Below are positions 23,710 through 37,200 of a stretch of 64,000 nt of DNA, piece after piece. Below the pieces are notes generated by a model, which saw only the letters and a list, made by a program, of their open reading frames with translations, was not told where the DNA came from and did not search any database. Position 1 is the stretch's first letter. Each line of letters opens with the position of its first letter. The DNA comes from Owenia fusiformis (lineage: Eukaryota; Annelida; Polychaeta; Sabellida; Oweniidae), in the NCBI GenBank assembly GCA_903813345.2, contig CAIIXF020000009.1, positions 10,970,030 through 11,034,029 of the forward strand, written 5' to 3'. The position numbers and the translations under genes are program-made.

Positions 23710-23994
23710 ATATATCTTTGTCATTTTAAGAAAATGTTTCCCAGATATTTGACACACATGTACATCATTCAATTTCGTACTAGACAACGGACAGATACGT
23801 GTAGTCTACACTGTAGTATCACTATTATAGCACTTTAAACAACCAGCTGTTGGCAAACCTGCACATTTTCCAAAGTTGTCAAAGATCTAACATGTCTTAC
23901 TGAATTCCTCATCGCGTATGCTCTGAATGACACATGTGCATGTCACTTTTGAGGTCTAACGTTGTTCTGCTGTTATTCTTCTTTACTCACAGCC

Positions 23995-25664
23995 GGGTAT
24001 CGAAAAATTTGTCCGCTGTGACGGAGCGTGCTATTTTGCATAGAAACAATAGGAAATCCACCCGGAAATCCACACAATTTATTTATGTTTCGCTATATCA
24101 AAGAAAATTACCTACTTCATGCAATGGATATACCATTTGCGAGTAACTTTAATTTCTGTTTAAAGTCCGACAATGCTAAAGCCCGGTATACACCAATGGG
24201 GCAAAATCCCACTTGCCCCATTGGTGTATACCGGGCTTAAGAGTAAAAGCTATTGAAAACAGGGCCGGAGTATCATACTCCAAAATTTACATTTCTTTTA
24301 TTTATTTCTAGTGGTACAATATAGTGACACAATATTATTTACATACGTTTTCAGCATAACTCTGAAGGTATTAATGAGATCTTGATGTACTTTTTTATAA
24401 AAAATAATGTTTATATTTTTTGTCCGCTGTGACGGACCAGTTTAACTGTGAACTACGTTAAGAATTTAGGTTTCAAATATCTTTTAAACGTACCCTTAGA
24501 TGAGAGAACGTCTCAAATCACTTTCCTAAATTATGACAAGTAATCTGGGAGATCTGGGGTAATGTAAACCTGGGATATAAAAATAAACGACCACTCATTT
24601 TCGGAGGTTTGAACTGAAATCAACATAGATTAACATGGTGTAAACTCAGCATAATATTTCTACGTTTTCGCCAAGACGTCTTGGAATGTCAAGTGTTGTG
24701 TAAATTGGGCTAATATGAATTTATTCGAAGGATTTAGCGCACAGACATCCTGCATTCCGACAGATGTATAACCTTTTACCACCTAATATTACTGTTTTTA
24801 AGATGATCCCAATACAGATTGATATTTGTAATTATTTGAAATCCACGCCTCGTTGTTTTGCATAGTCTAAAACTATAAAAAAAAAGTCTTGGTAAACGTG
24901 CTGCACGGTAAAACATGTACCAGTGAACATTGATTTGACTTCTGTATGAAATTGCCTCTGTGAATGGAGTGAACATCTACCGACTGGGAACACATTTTTC
25001 ATTTTTTGGGGCTCCAATGTGTTCAATATATACATGTTTTGTAGTCGCATCAGATAACCCTAACTCTTATTCAAATAAAGAACAATCTTGAAATCTAATT
25101 TTCGTATTTCAAGATACACTCCGATTACCTTTTGGAACGACTATAGAGGGTAGAACAATCCACAGCTCATACCATGTACGAGTATTTAGCTTCATCAAAT
25201 AATTTTACTTCTTTTTATAATTAAGTTACCGAAAAAATACCCATGTCAGGTGATGGATCCAGAGTAGGCACTACGAAATACAAATACCCTATACTGAAAT
25301 GAAGTAGACTAACATTTTAATGAGTAAATTACCATGCATAAGTTGGATTGCAGTACAAACTGAGAAAAAAGCTTAAAGAGTGGTCGTATATACATGTACA
25401 TCTCAGAATTTGAATGTTCACTTTTATTACTTTCATTTTTCAGAATACTTTACGAAAGATATTTGACACATTCGCTTCTCTAAAGTGTAGTTGTAAAAGA
25501 TATATTATAAATTTTTAATTCTTAACGTATTTCAGATTTGAAACTGCGCCGTCGCAGCATTTTCTTTGATATAGCGAAACATGAGTAAAAAATAAATGGT
25601 TATGTTTCTTAGTGTTTCTATGCAAAATAGCACGCTCCGTCACAGCGGACATTTTTTCGATACC
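23995..25664. mobile_element. 1.67-kb inverted-repeat element, AGCC duplications
   Basis: The terminal inverted repeats of about 100 bp start GGTATCGAAAAA and continue TGTCCGCTGTGACGGAGCG, TGCTATTTTGCATAG. AGCC is repeated at 23991-23994 and 25665-25668. An extra internal copy of TGTCCGCTGTGACGGA lies at 24420-24435. No transposase frame was found. The perfect hairpin at 24179-24238 is nested inside. Confidence 0.75.
24179..24238. repeat. Perfect 26-bp-arm hairpin
   Basis: GCCCGGTATACACCAATGGG plus GCAA at 24181-24204 is exactly inverted at 24213-24236, and two more A/T pairs extend the stem; the loop is 8 bp. The near absence of mutations between arms suggests a young insertion or arm homogenisation. 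Confidence 0.9.
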
Positions 25665-25668
25665 AGCC

Positions 25669-27201
25669 TGTAATACTTGTACGTGTAGTACTCAATATAT
25701 CCCCACTAGTAAAAGTTAAATTGGGCTAAATCTGGGCTATGGGGCGCATATTCATTATCTGTAGTCCTGTTAACATGGTTAACAGGTTAAAGGGGCAATA
25801 AGGACTGTAGAGAAAATAGGAAAGTTTTTTCATTTTTCTGAGGTATCAAGGCAACATTTGGTTTAACATCTTCTTTGACATACCTATTTTCTTAAAATGT
25901 ATGGATAAATTATCAATTTCTGCATTAAGAAGTGTAAATTCAGTTCAAAGCTTCAAAAAGGGGACTTCCACTTTTATATTTTTAAGATCCACCATGTTTC
26001 AAGAGGAATATCAGCTAAAATAATGTTTATCTATGGGGTTTCTTTGTAGATAATAAAAATAGATGTTAGTCTTGATGAAATATCCAAACTTAAATATATT
26101 TTGACACTGGTCCATGATCGTTGAATGACCCCTCTGCACTAATTATTGCACCTTTAATGTGGTCATTGAAGTGGTCCTAAAGCCATTCTAGTGTTTTCTA
26201 AAATGGCTGCCATTTTCATAAAAATCTTAATGCTTGATAACTCAAATATAAGTGGATGGATATGGTTCAAATTTTAAATGTTGATGCCAAGGGACAAGCA
26301 AGCTCTGCCAAAAAAGGAATTTTCAAGATGGCTGCAGTTTTTCATTAAAAATGTAATCTAAGCTTGTATTCGCTTGTAAATGCAACTTACGCCCGTATGG
26401 TCGGCTACCAGATTTGCTTTCTATTTTATGGGCAACTCGTTTAAATATGAATAGTACCTACCACTATCCAATCAAGGAAACCCCGTCTTTTCGTAACAAA
26501 CATTGAATTCAATATTTTGTTCTTGGTAATTTTACATGCTATTATATCTCGCTAATTTTGAAGAACTCCCCCGAGAGTACAGTATGCAAATAAGAATGCA
26601 ATGTGGAGAAGGTACATAATGCAAATAAATATGCAAGTCAACGAACACATACTGATAAGGTTAAATGTCATTGACACTTGTTTTATATTTCCATAGGCCT
26701 AGCTTTTAGAATGTTTTTTTTTTGAAACGCCAAAAGACGCTCTGTGATTGGTTTGATGAAAAGCCCTAATATAGTCCATTCATGTCATTACAACGCTGAT
26801 TTCATGTAAAAAATTCAAAATTGGCATGGCAGAGAAGCATGAATATATGAAAGGCCACACATTTTGTTAGCCAAACAACAAACAATCGAAGGGTTAGAAC
26901 TTTGAATTTTTTTTAAAGAATGATTTTTTCAAAATGTTGTTGCTATGTAAGCACATCACTGTTTCCAAGGCAATACATGAGTGTTTTATCATAATCAAGA
27001 AAAAAGACAGTAATTTTTCTCTTTTTATTTCAACATCAATAATTTTCCACTTCGATTGTGATATTTGCATTGTCATTGTCAATGAATCAAAAGTCAAATG
27101 AACACATTAAAGACTATAATATCTCTAATTTTCAGAAATCTTTGTTAAAATGAAAATCCATATTTTGTAAATCTGTGATACAATTCACCTTTACATGAAA
27201 G
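25669..27201. other. Intergenic between genes 1 and 2
   Basis: No gene is seen. A block at about 25920-26120 (AAAGTGGAAGTCCC-like text, the GATATTCCTCTTGAAA region, and TATCTACAAAGAAACC on the opposite strand) is shared in inverse orientation with 42800-42990. ORFs in this stretch are short and lack coding character. Confidence 0.5.
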
Positions 27202-27207
27202 TTTATT
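27202..27207 (-). terminator. Candidate polyadenylation signal of gene 2
   Basis: AATAAA on the minus strand lies about 190 bp past the stop codon of gene 2. The same hexamer in the same context is at 51296-51301, behind gene 3. Confidence 0.4.
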
Positions 27208-27398
27208 CTATAATTATTTCAATTCAATGTTTACCTATAAAATACATGTATCATTTTGACAACTGAATACCATTCATGCCAGCCGGATGTGTTTAAATAT
27301 TAATGACAAATGATGAAATTTTTCTAAAGGATTGATTTCAATCCATATTATAGCTTCTCCTCCAGAAGAATATATGACAAATACAACAAATATTAACC

Positions 27399-28207
27399 TT
27401 AACTTTTCCTCTTTTTCCACTTTCCAGTTGATTTGAGTTTTTTAGAAGTATTTTTTTCTTCATCCAAGTGAGAATGTTTCGACGACATATGCCAATTGAG
27501 TGAATTTTTCTGTGCGAATTTCTCTCCACAATGTTCACAGATGTAAGGCTTATGCCCAGTATGTACTCGAACATGCTGGTTCATATTTTTGCGGCTAAGT
27601 TCTTTACCGCAATACTCACAAGTCATCAAAGTAGGGTGCATTCTAGCTATATGTGCTACTTTCATTTTGAATGATTCAAAGGTGTCACCACATTTATTAC
27701 AGACCCATGATGTGCCCAATTTATGAGCTTTCCTAACATGGGTTTGGATTTGGTGCCGAGCTCGATATGTGAAGGTGCATAATTTACATTGTCGAACCCT
27801 CAAACGGTGATGTGTATCTACGATGTGACTAGTCAAATATACCAAAATAAAAGATGTATGATCACAAAATACACAATTATAATTACGTTGTTTGTGTTTC
27901 TCATACAGATGTCTCTGCATTTCAAATGCTGAATTCAATTGTTTTTTTCTTCTTGTATTTCTAGTGGGTAATTTTTCCTTACATATGTAACACTGCGTAA
28001 CTGAGAAGTCATGCTTAGATGAAAGATGCTTCTTAAAATTTGTATTGGGTATCCAGGTTTCACATTGTATACATAACTTTGTAGAACCTCTTTTCTTTAT
28101 GTGTCCTGGTTGAAGCATATGTAAAAGGTAAATATGTTTTGAGGTAAATTGTACGTCACATATATCACAGAAGAAATCCCCCATTGATGAATCAGTGTTC
28201 TTGAATC
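27399..28207 (-). CDS. Gene 2 exon 5: eight C2H2 fingers and stop
   Basis: The acceptor AG is at 28208-28209. It has eight C2H2 fingers in the same order as genes 1 and 3, and the long inter-ligand insert in finger three is preserved (KEKLPTRNTRRKK...). The fifth and sixth fingers differ from gene 3 at several residues, such as TFTYRARHQIQ against TFTCGANHQMQ, whereas the last two fingers are almost identical. Confidence 0.92.
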
Positions 28208-31200
28208 CTGAAAGTAAATATAGTTTGCAAGAGTAGTATAAGCCCTAAAGGAATTCTGATTGATAGAATATATATAATTATTATTGCAGAAAGATTACCT
28301 TCTAAGGCATGATGAACAACCTTGACATGACTCATTCAATATTCACCCTACCTATTTTTTGATTTAACAATCAACACAAATATACACAGCATATTTAAAC
28401 CGATACCAGAAAAATAAATAACATAAACCAGTACAACCAAACAATAAAAAATGTCGATATTTTTTATTTTTTTGTGATATCTTCGCTAGTATGTTAGAAA
28501 TATCCATAAATTATATATCATTTGAAAGATATTTTAATTTCCAACAAAGTGATACATGATTCATAAAATATGAATGGCTATTGTTGACTGCATGGCCATT
28601 TCTGTATCATGGGGTGCTAACAGTCGAAAACAACATTTCGCATCTAAAGTTTAAACCACTTTGGCTTATATTGTAATCTTAGCCAATGTTATTAAAGTTT
28701 GATATGTAAAACTTTTTTTGAATTTAAATAAATGTTTTTTGAAGGACTTTTTGTTCAAAAAATCGTGAATTTATTTAAACTAAATTTTAGAGGTCACACA
28801 CAGCAACGCTAAAGCAAATCCCATCGAAAAGCCATGGCTGGCATTTTTACAAACAAAGTATATAGCAAAAATGGCAGCCAATTTTTCAAAATGACCACCT
28901 TCTACCAAAAGTGTCAGTAGACAGTGTGACATGCTTATAGTATTCACATACCAAATATTAACAAAATCGCTCCACTACTCTTCAAGTTATAGCAGAATAT
29001 GTTAAAATGGCAGCCATTTTTCAAAATGGTACCTTCTACCAAAAGTGTCATTTGACAAAGGCGGCCATTTTTCAAAATGGCTGCCTACTACCAAAAGTGT
29101 CATAAAATAGTGTTCCATGCTTATAGTATTCACATACCAGATATGAACAAAATTTCTGAGTTTCCAAAAAATCTCTTAAAAATGACTTTGGGGGGAAATT
29201 CTTTCTTGAACAAATTACAGCAGGGGGGAGATTTTCCAAAGATGAACTATCACATAGACACGTTCAAAAACAAATTTTATTAACAGGCCTCATTTGCCAT
29301 TGAAATGGATCTCCAAATGTTCCCATTCTCTACAAGTATAGATCGAGAAACTTCAATAGTATTACCGTAGGTTTGAAATGATGAACTGATGTTAACACCA
29401 TTCCCACGATTTCAAATTTAACTCTGCACAAGCGCAGGACTGAGAGAGCACATGCTCATGATTGTTCACGTGATCATATTCTGCAATTTGATTGGAGATG
29501 ATGCGGGAGATGACGTAATGGGGAATCCCCGAATATGATAGAATATGAAAGAATTGTGGGAGCTACTCACTTCTTCTGTTTTAAAGTCATGACAATTAGT
29601 AAATGAATGATAAAAAATAGGACCCACGGTCCTGTGCTCACACAGTTTGGAACCTTCAGAAGAATGTATATCCTGACTTTCAAACAAAAATATTTATTTG
29701 AATTTGTAGTCTCGAACCTTGAGAAACTTAGATAGCGCAGTTTTGTGACTTAGTTTGATGACCTTTGACCTTGAAAATTTTACTTATTCAGAGCTTAATA
29801 AGGTCTTTTGTGATTAAGCTGACCAAAATTTACATCCAAAAATCAATTTGAAAAATCAACTTTTTTTGATATTTCAAAGGTCACTGAAGGTCAAGTAAAG
29901 GTCAAAGCCTAAAACTAATGTCAGATTTGATCTCCTGGCAACTTGTAGATGATTTTCAAAAAAAAAATTGGTCAATTTGAAGCAAGTTGAAAAATAACTT
30001 ATTTTTGCTGTTTTTTGATGTCAAATATCTCAAAAACGGTAAAAATTTGATGCTGACAGATATTGAGCAATATGTAGGGAATGCTTAAATCTAGTAATGA
30101 TGTAATTCATTGCAAGAAATGATCAAGTATAAAGCAAACTTTGAGAAACTTGTCAATCAGAAAACCTGCCATTGACTTATGAGAGTTTCCTGAAAATGAC
30201 CTAGTCCTACTTTTTGTCAAGTTTAAAAGAGTAAACACCAAAAACCGTAAATCCAAGAGCTTTGAAATCTTCAGAGGACATAAGTAGTGGGGCCAGTTAG
30301 CTGTTCAATTGCACTTGCTATATATAAAGCCCCATTTTTTGACCAAAGTATCCTTAATACATATAGTTTTGATATCTAACGAAGTGGTAATGAAAAGTGC
30401 CCCCATTTAATAATAGCAGCCCTTGAAAATTTTGCATTTTTACATTGAGCCCCATGTTAATTTATTAATCTTCTAAAGACCCCCTGCAGAACAGTTCTAA
30501 AGTCATAAAGCCCATATTCCCAGTATGTTACAATTATATAATTATCTTCAAAATGAGAAGGGTTAAATTTTTTCTTTTGCCTAGTTCCAAAGATATTGGC
30601 CTTTGGATTTTGGAAAATTCCCATTGACTGCCATTATAAACTGCTATCAATATGGCTTTCATAAAATGTCCTTTTCTCAAAAAGTTTACTATGGAATTTT
30701 CTGATATTGCAGATTTCTATAGTTAATATATTGAATTTAAAAAAATCAAACAGACACATTTCTAAAAATTTCTTATTTTTGAAATATTAAGCTGTTAAGT
30801 TGCACACGAAACTATAAAAAACCTATATTGAGCCCAATGCTAATTTAGCGATCTTCAAAGGACCCCCTGCAGAACAGTTCTAGAGCAATAAAGCCCATAT
30901 TCCTAATATCTTACAATAACATGATTATCTTCAAAACTAGAAGGGTTAACTTTTTTCTTTTGCCTAGTTCCAAAGATATTGACGTTTGAATTTTGGAAAA
31001 TCTCCATTGGCTGCCATTATAAACCACTATCAACATGGCTTTACTTAAAGTGTCCTTTTCTCAAAAAGTCCACTATGGAATTTTCTAATACTGCAGATTT
31101 CTATTGTTAATATATTGAATTTAAACAAATCAAACAGACACATTTCTAAAAATTTATAATTTTTGAAATATTTAGCCATTAAGTTGCACACGAAAGTATA

Positions 31201-34200
31201 GAAAACCTATATTGAGTCCCATGTTAATTCATCAATCTTCAAATGACCGGATGCAGAGCAGTTCTAGAGTAATAAAGTCCATATTGCTGGTTTATTACAA
31301 TAACATGGTTATTTCCAAAATAAGAAGGGTTAAATTTTTACTTTTGCCTAGTTTCCAAAGATATTGGCTTTTGAATTTTGGAAAATCCCTATTGACTACC
31401 ATTATAAACCGTTATCAAAATGACTTTACTAAAATGTCATTTTTTTCTCAAAGGATTCACGATGGAATTTTGTAATATTGCAAAGGACGATTCTCGGTTT
31501 GGAGAACAGTCTCCTGGGCTAATATTTTTTTTCATGAAAACTTCGTTCTCCAAACCGAGAATCGTCCTTTCTATAGTTAATATATTGACTTAAAAGAATA
31601 AAACATGCACATTTCTGAAAATTTCTTTATTAAGCCGTTAAATTGCACACGAAACTATAAAAAACTAATTGAGGCCAATGTTAATTTAGCGATCTTCAAA
31701 GGACCCCCTGCAGAACAGTTCTAGAGCAATGAAGCCCATATTCCTAGTATGTTACAATAACATAATTATCTTCAAAATAAGAAGGATTAATTTTTTTCTT
31801 TTTGGCTAGTTCCAAGGATATTGACGTTTGAATTTTGGAAAATCTCCATTGGCTGCCATTATAAACCACTATTAATATGGCTTTACTAAAGTGTCAATTT
31901 CTCAAAAAGTTTACTAAAAAATTTTCTAATATTGCAGATTTCTATTGCTAATATATTGAATTTAAAAAAACAAAAACAGACACAATTCTAAAAAGTTCTT
32001 ACTTTTGAAATATTTAGCCGTTAAGTTGCACACAAAACCACAGAAAACCTATGCCCCATAATAATTTTAATCAGTCTTCAAAGACCCCCTTCAGAACAGT
32101 TCTAGAGTAATAAAGCCCATATTGCTATTGTGTTACAATAGCATGATTATCTTTAAAATAAGAAGGGTCAAAACATTTTTTCTTCCCTTGTTCCAAAGAT
32201 ATTTGCGTTTGAATTTTGAAAATTTTCTATTGGCTGTCATCATAAACCGCTATAAATGTGCTTTTGATAAAAGTGTAAATCCTGTTTCTTTCAACTTTTT
32301 ACGGTCTTTGCTTTACATGTTCTTCAAGATTACATACATTTTTTTAATACAATGAATTACTAAAATGTAATAATAAGTCTTGATAAGTCCATGATAACTA
32401 AACTCATGTTATCATCACATCGTAAATGCTTAGAAAATGATTTAAATCACATATTTTGAAAATAAATATACGGTACAATGTTTAAGACTTAATATCAGAA
32501 ACTTACGCCCACAGCATACCCTTTCAAGTAAAATAGATAATATATATTGATGTTCTTCAAGTTTGTAAACTAAATGTTGTTTTATTCATACTTAATTGTT
32601 TCAAAAGACAAAATAAATCCCTGTCAACATGTACAATGATTAATTCAGTACAAATAGCAAAAAGCTTGCATCTTATAATTTTATTTATCTATGGAATGAA
32701 CTCCTTCAAAAAAATCCATAGGCGAAATAAATTGAAGTCGGATTCTAAAAAAAATAATCCAAAATAGCGGAAAATAGCAGACATTTTCAATTGAACGGCC
32801 ATATTGGAAATTCCCTCTATAGCAGAGGTCTTACGGGTATTAGTGTTATAATGGTATAAGGCTAAAACATTTTGCCAGTATTTCAGTAAGTTATCGCTTA
32901 ATTCAATATATCTACTATAGAAATCTGCAATATTAGAAAATTCCATAGTTGACTTTTTGAGAAAAGGACACTTTAGTAAAGCCATATTGATAGTGGTTTA
33001 TAATGGCAGCCAATGAGGATTTTCTAAAATTCAAACGGCAATATCTTTTGAACGAGGCAAAAGAAAAATTTAACTCTTCTTATTTTGAAGATAATCATAT
33101 AATTGTAACATACTAGGAATATGGGCTTTATTACTCTAGAACTGTTCTGCAGGGGGTCTTTTGAAGATTGATGAATTAACATGGGGCTCAATACAGGTTT
33201 TCTATAGTTTTATGCGTAACTTAACAGCTAAATATTTCAAAAATAAGAACTTTTTAGAAATGTGTCTGTTTGAATTTTTTAAATTCAATATATTATTTAT
33301 AGAAATCTGCAATATTAGAAAATTCTATAGTGGACCTTTTGAGAAAAGGACACTTTAGTAAAGCCATATTGATAGCGGTTTATAATAGCAGCCAATGGGG
33401 ATTTTCCAAAATTCAAACGGCAATATATTTTGAACTAGGCGAAAGAAAATAATTTACCCTCTGTATTTTGAAGATAATCGTATAAATGTTACATACTAGG
33501 AATATTGGCTTTTTACTCTAGAACTGTTCTGCAGGAGGTCTTTTGAAGATTGATGAATTAACATAGGGCTCAATACAGGTTTTCAATAGTTTCATGCACA
33601 ACTTAACGGTTAAGTATTTCAAAAATAAGAAATTTTTAAAAATGTGTCTGTTTGATTTTCTTAAATTCAGTGTATTAACTATAGAAATCTGCAATATTAG
33701 AAAATTCCATAGTAAACTTTTTGAGAAATTGACACTTTAGTAAAGCCATATTTATAGTAGTTTATAATGGCAGCCAATGGAGATTTTCCAAAATTCAAAC
33801 GTCAATATCTTTGGAACTAGGCAAAAGAAAAAATTTAACCCTTCTCATTTTGAAGGTAATCATATAATTGTAACATACTGGGAATATGGGCTTTATTACT
33901 CTAGAACTGTTCTGCAGGGGGTCTTAAGAAGATTGATAAATTAACATGGGGCTCAATGTAAATGTGCAAAATCTTCGAGGGCTGCTATTATCAACTGGGG
34001 CCACTTTTCAATACCACTTCGTTAGATATCAAATATATATGTATCAATGATACTTCTGTCAAAAAATTGTGCTTTATATATAGCAAGTGCAATTCTAGGG
34101 TTTTATTGTCCTAACTGATCCCACTATAAGTTGCATATACAGCTACTTCAAGTTATTTGAAAGTTCTACTTCAACAAAGTGTCTAGTATTTACAGAAAAT

Positions 34201-37200
34201 TTAACTTTTTGACGTCAAAATCAGCAATTTCTCGGAAACCGGGCAAACTTGGGAAATGGCGATGATAGGTCAAATAGGCATTATGGATATACATAAAATG
34301 AAAGTGGGTATGATTCAATCCGAATAGCAGTTTTAATTTGTGCGGCCAATGTTGACGGACGGACGGACGGACCAACGGACGGACGGACGCTTGGTCAATC
34401 CCATAGGCTCACTGTGTGAGCCAAAAAGTATTTTCAAACTATACACGGGGACTTTAATACATGTACTTAATATTGATAATGAGCTTAATACATAATATTG
34501 CATTGCTTAATCAACACTTTCAGGCTTTTACATATGAAGAAAATGTATTGGAGTTGAGTTTTATTGTTTGTAAATCATTGTATAGCTCTAGAATAATCAT
34601 TTTTATGCATTGTAGTTTGTTATATAAAGTAAGATTGTTAGATAAATTGATATTTGCTTCAAACATGTTTTGCAAAGAAACTCAGTTGAAATTTTGCCAT
34701 AAAAAAATGGCCATGGCTGTTCGATGGGATTTGCTACACTTTGGCGTTGCTGTTGTCTAGTTAAGTTAAAACCTACTGTAATGAGCTTGCCTGTGTAGAT
34801 CTCTCTCCCCATTGGTGTTGAAGCACTGGTCACATAATGGGCACATGAACTGGTCATGCTTGGCCTCCACATGTTCTCTTAGTTTGAACTTTGTCTCTAG
34901 AATATTCTGGCAGTTAGGGCATTTGAATTCTCCAATGGCTTCATCAACTGAAAACAGAAATATTCACACATGGCTTTAGGCATGGTGTATCAACATCCAG
35001 CCAATAGTATCTAAATAAAAAGGCTCCCACGGCCCTGTGCTCACACAGTGTTTAAGATTAATTTGTACAGAAAACTATGTCCAAATTTCATACTTGTAAG
35101 TTAGTTGTTTAGTTGTTAAGTTATTCTGACTTAACTTGTATTCCGGAACTTTCGGCTACTAGATAAAGTTAAAGACAGAATCTGATCGATAGGGGGTGAC
35201 AAAATTACAAGCAACACATATAATTAATCTACCAATCTATTCCTTGCAATATCAAATACAATATATCCCTAAAGATTCACAATATGCTATAAATTGATTA
35301 AGTTATAAGAGATTCTCAGTGCAACAGTGGGTGAAAAATGTTTAAATTCCCCCAAATAATAAGAAATGGTGACCATTCTTATAGAAAAAAATAATAAATT
35401 ATTGTAAAAATCTTTAGTTTTCCTGGAATAAAGTATACACTTTTATGATTTTTAGAAAATAGTCATGACAAGGAATGACAAAAATACTCTGAAATTGAAA
35501 CAATTTTTTTTTCGCTGAAAATTTCAAAATTAATCCATAAAAGGTTTGTCTGAATATGAGAAAATGTGATTGCAATTTTGAGGCAGAAAATCCAAAGAGC
35601 ATCGATAAAGCCTACCCTGATGTACTTGTATAGTAATTATATATACAAATTAGTAACCTTGAAGATTTTGATTTACCAGTTTTCCTTTCGTATAAATGCA
35701 GGCAATACAAAAACAGGCAATATAAAACTTACTGTATTTTTCACGCCATGTTTTACGAGGCTTTGATTTAGACTGTCCCTTCGTTTTTGTTTTAGTCTTT
35801 TTGGCATGCTTTCTAGTGTGACTGTCATTGTCACCCGAATCATCTGATGAAGTATCATCATTAGATGAAATAATATCTGTTTCTGCTGTTTTCTTACTCC
35901 TAGTTTTAATGGAACTAGAGGTTTGCTCAAAGTCTGGTGACCAGTCCAAGTCCTTTTTATCATCTTGGAAGGAGGTGTCACTCCCTGAATCAGTAGATAG
36001 AATATCACTATCAGAATCATCCTCCTCAACATTATACTCATCATATTCATCATCATATCCGACATTATGTTCATCATCGTACTCCTCTGCTGAGTCATTG
36101 CAGTCAATGACTTCAGTCTTTATTTCATGTCCCTTTGATACATCACCTATATTGCTGGAATCATATGAATTTGGTTTAATATCAAAAACACTGGTACCAT
36201 CCATGGCTTTGGTGTTCACATTAGTTGACACTGTCTCCGATTCCTGAATCTCCATGGTTTCATCTTGCAATTCATTGGGTGATTTTTCCTCATTTTGTTC
36301 AATAGTTACAGATTCATTATCATCTTTAGCTCCGAAATTTTCAGTTTTCAGTTTCGCAAATTTACCCTCAGTTTCCATGTTTGAAATTTTACATGCACCA
36401 TAGCCTTCAAAGGCAGCATCATTTTCTTGATTTATCACATCCATGGTTTCATGTTGTATAACACCATTATCACACATTTCTTCAGTAGTTTTAAGAGCAT
36501 TATTATCCATTTGCCCATTATCGATTTCCTGTTTTACATTAAAACCATTGTTTTCTTCTATAGTTCTACTGCTTTCATCAATTTTGGGGGCAGTTATTTT
36601 ATGTTGTACTGATTTAAGTGTGGCTATCACTTTATCTGCTCTTAGAACTTCAGCAACATGTAATATATCATCAAAGTTTTCATGTGAAAGTGTGACTCCA
36701 AGGCCATATACTAAATCAAGGAAACCATCGAGACCACATTGTGTTGCATCACTGAGTATTGGATTAATACACTTTCTAATTTCATTCTCTTGCAATGTTT
36801 TACTAAATAGAGAAAGTATTGTTTTGTGAGCAGTTACTTCAGCACCGTCTTTAATGACGAAAAATATGTCTGCAGATTTTGTGTCTTTTCTCAATGTTGT
36901 TAATTTTGATGAAATGTCACTAAATTTGACAGCAAGTTTGCCCAAATTCTGTAGTTCTTTACTCTGCTTCCTGAAGAAATAAACATGAATCACTTAAGCT
37001 AACAGGTAATTATCACAGGGGTTTCACTAGAATTTCTCTGACAGGCTAAACTAGACAACAGCAATGCAAAGTGTAGCAAATCCCATCGAACAGCCATGGC
37101 TGGCATTTTTATAAAGTATATAGCAAAAATGGCAGCCATTTTTCAAAATGGTCACTTTCTACCAAAAGTGTCCTTTGACAGTGTGCCATGCTTATAGTAT

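Noticed and set aside
27338-27574. 78-codon minus ORF overlapping the end of gene 2
   Set aside because: It is an alternative frame of the zinc-finger exon and its 3' UTR.
30450-33960. ORFs of 60-100 codons across the foldback units (for example 31212, 32122, 32689)
   Set aside because: They are not conserved in phase between units and contain no domain.
35673-36247. Met- and Ser-rich ORFs on both strands inside the BTB exon of gene 2 (and the equivalents at 54515-55068)
   Set aside because: They are shadows of the acidic GAT/GAA/TCA codon runs and have no independent support.
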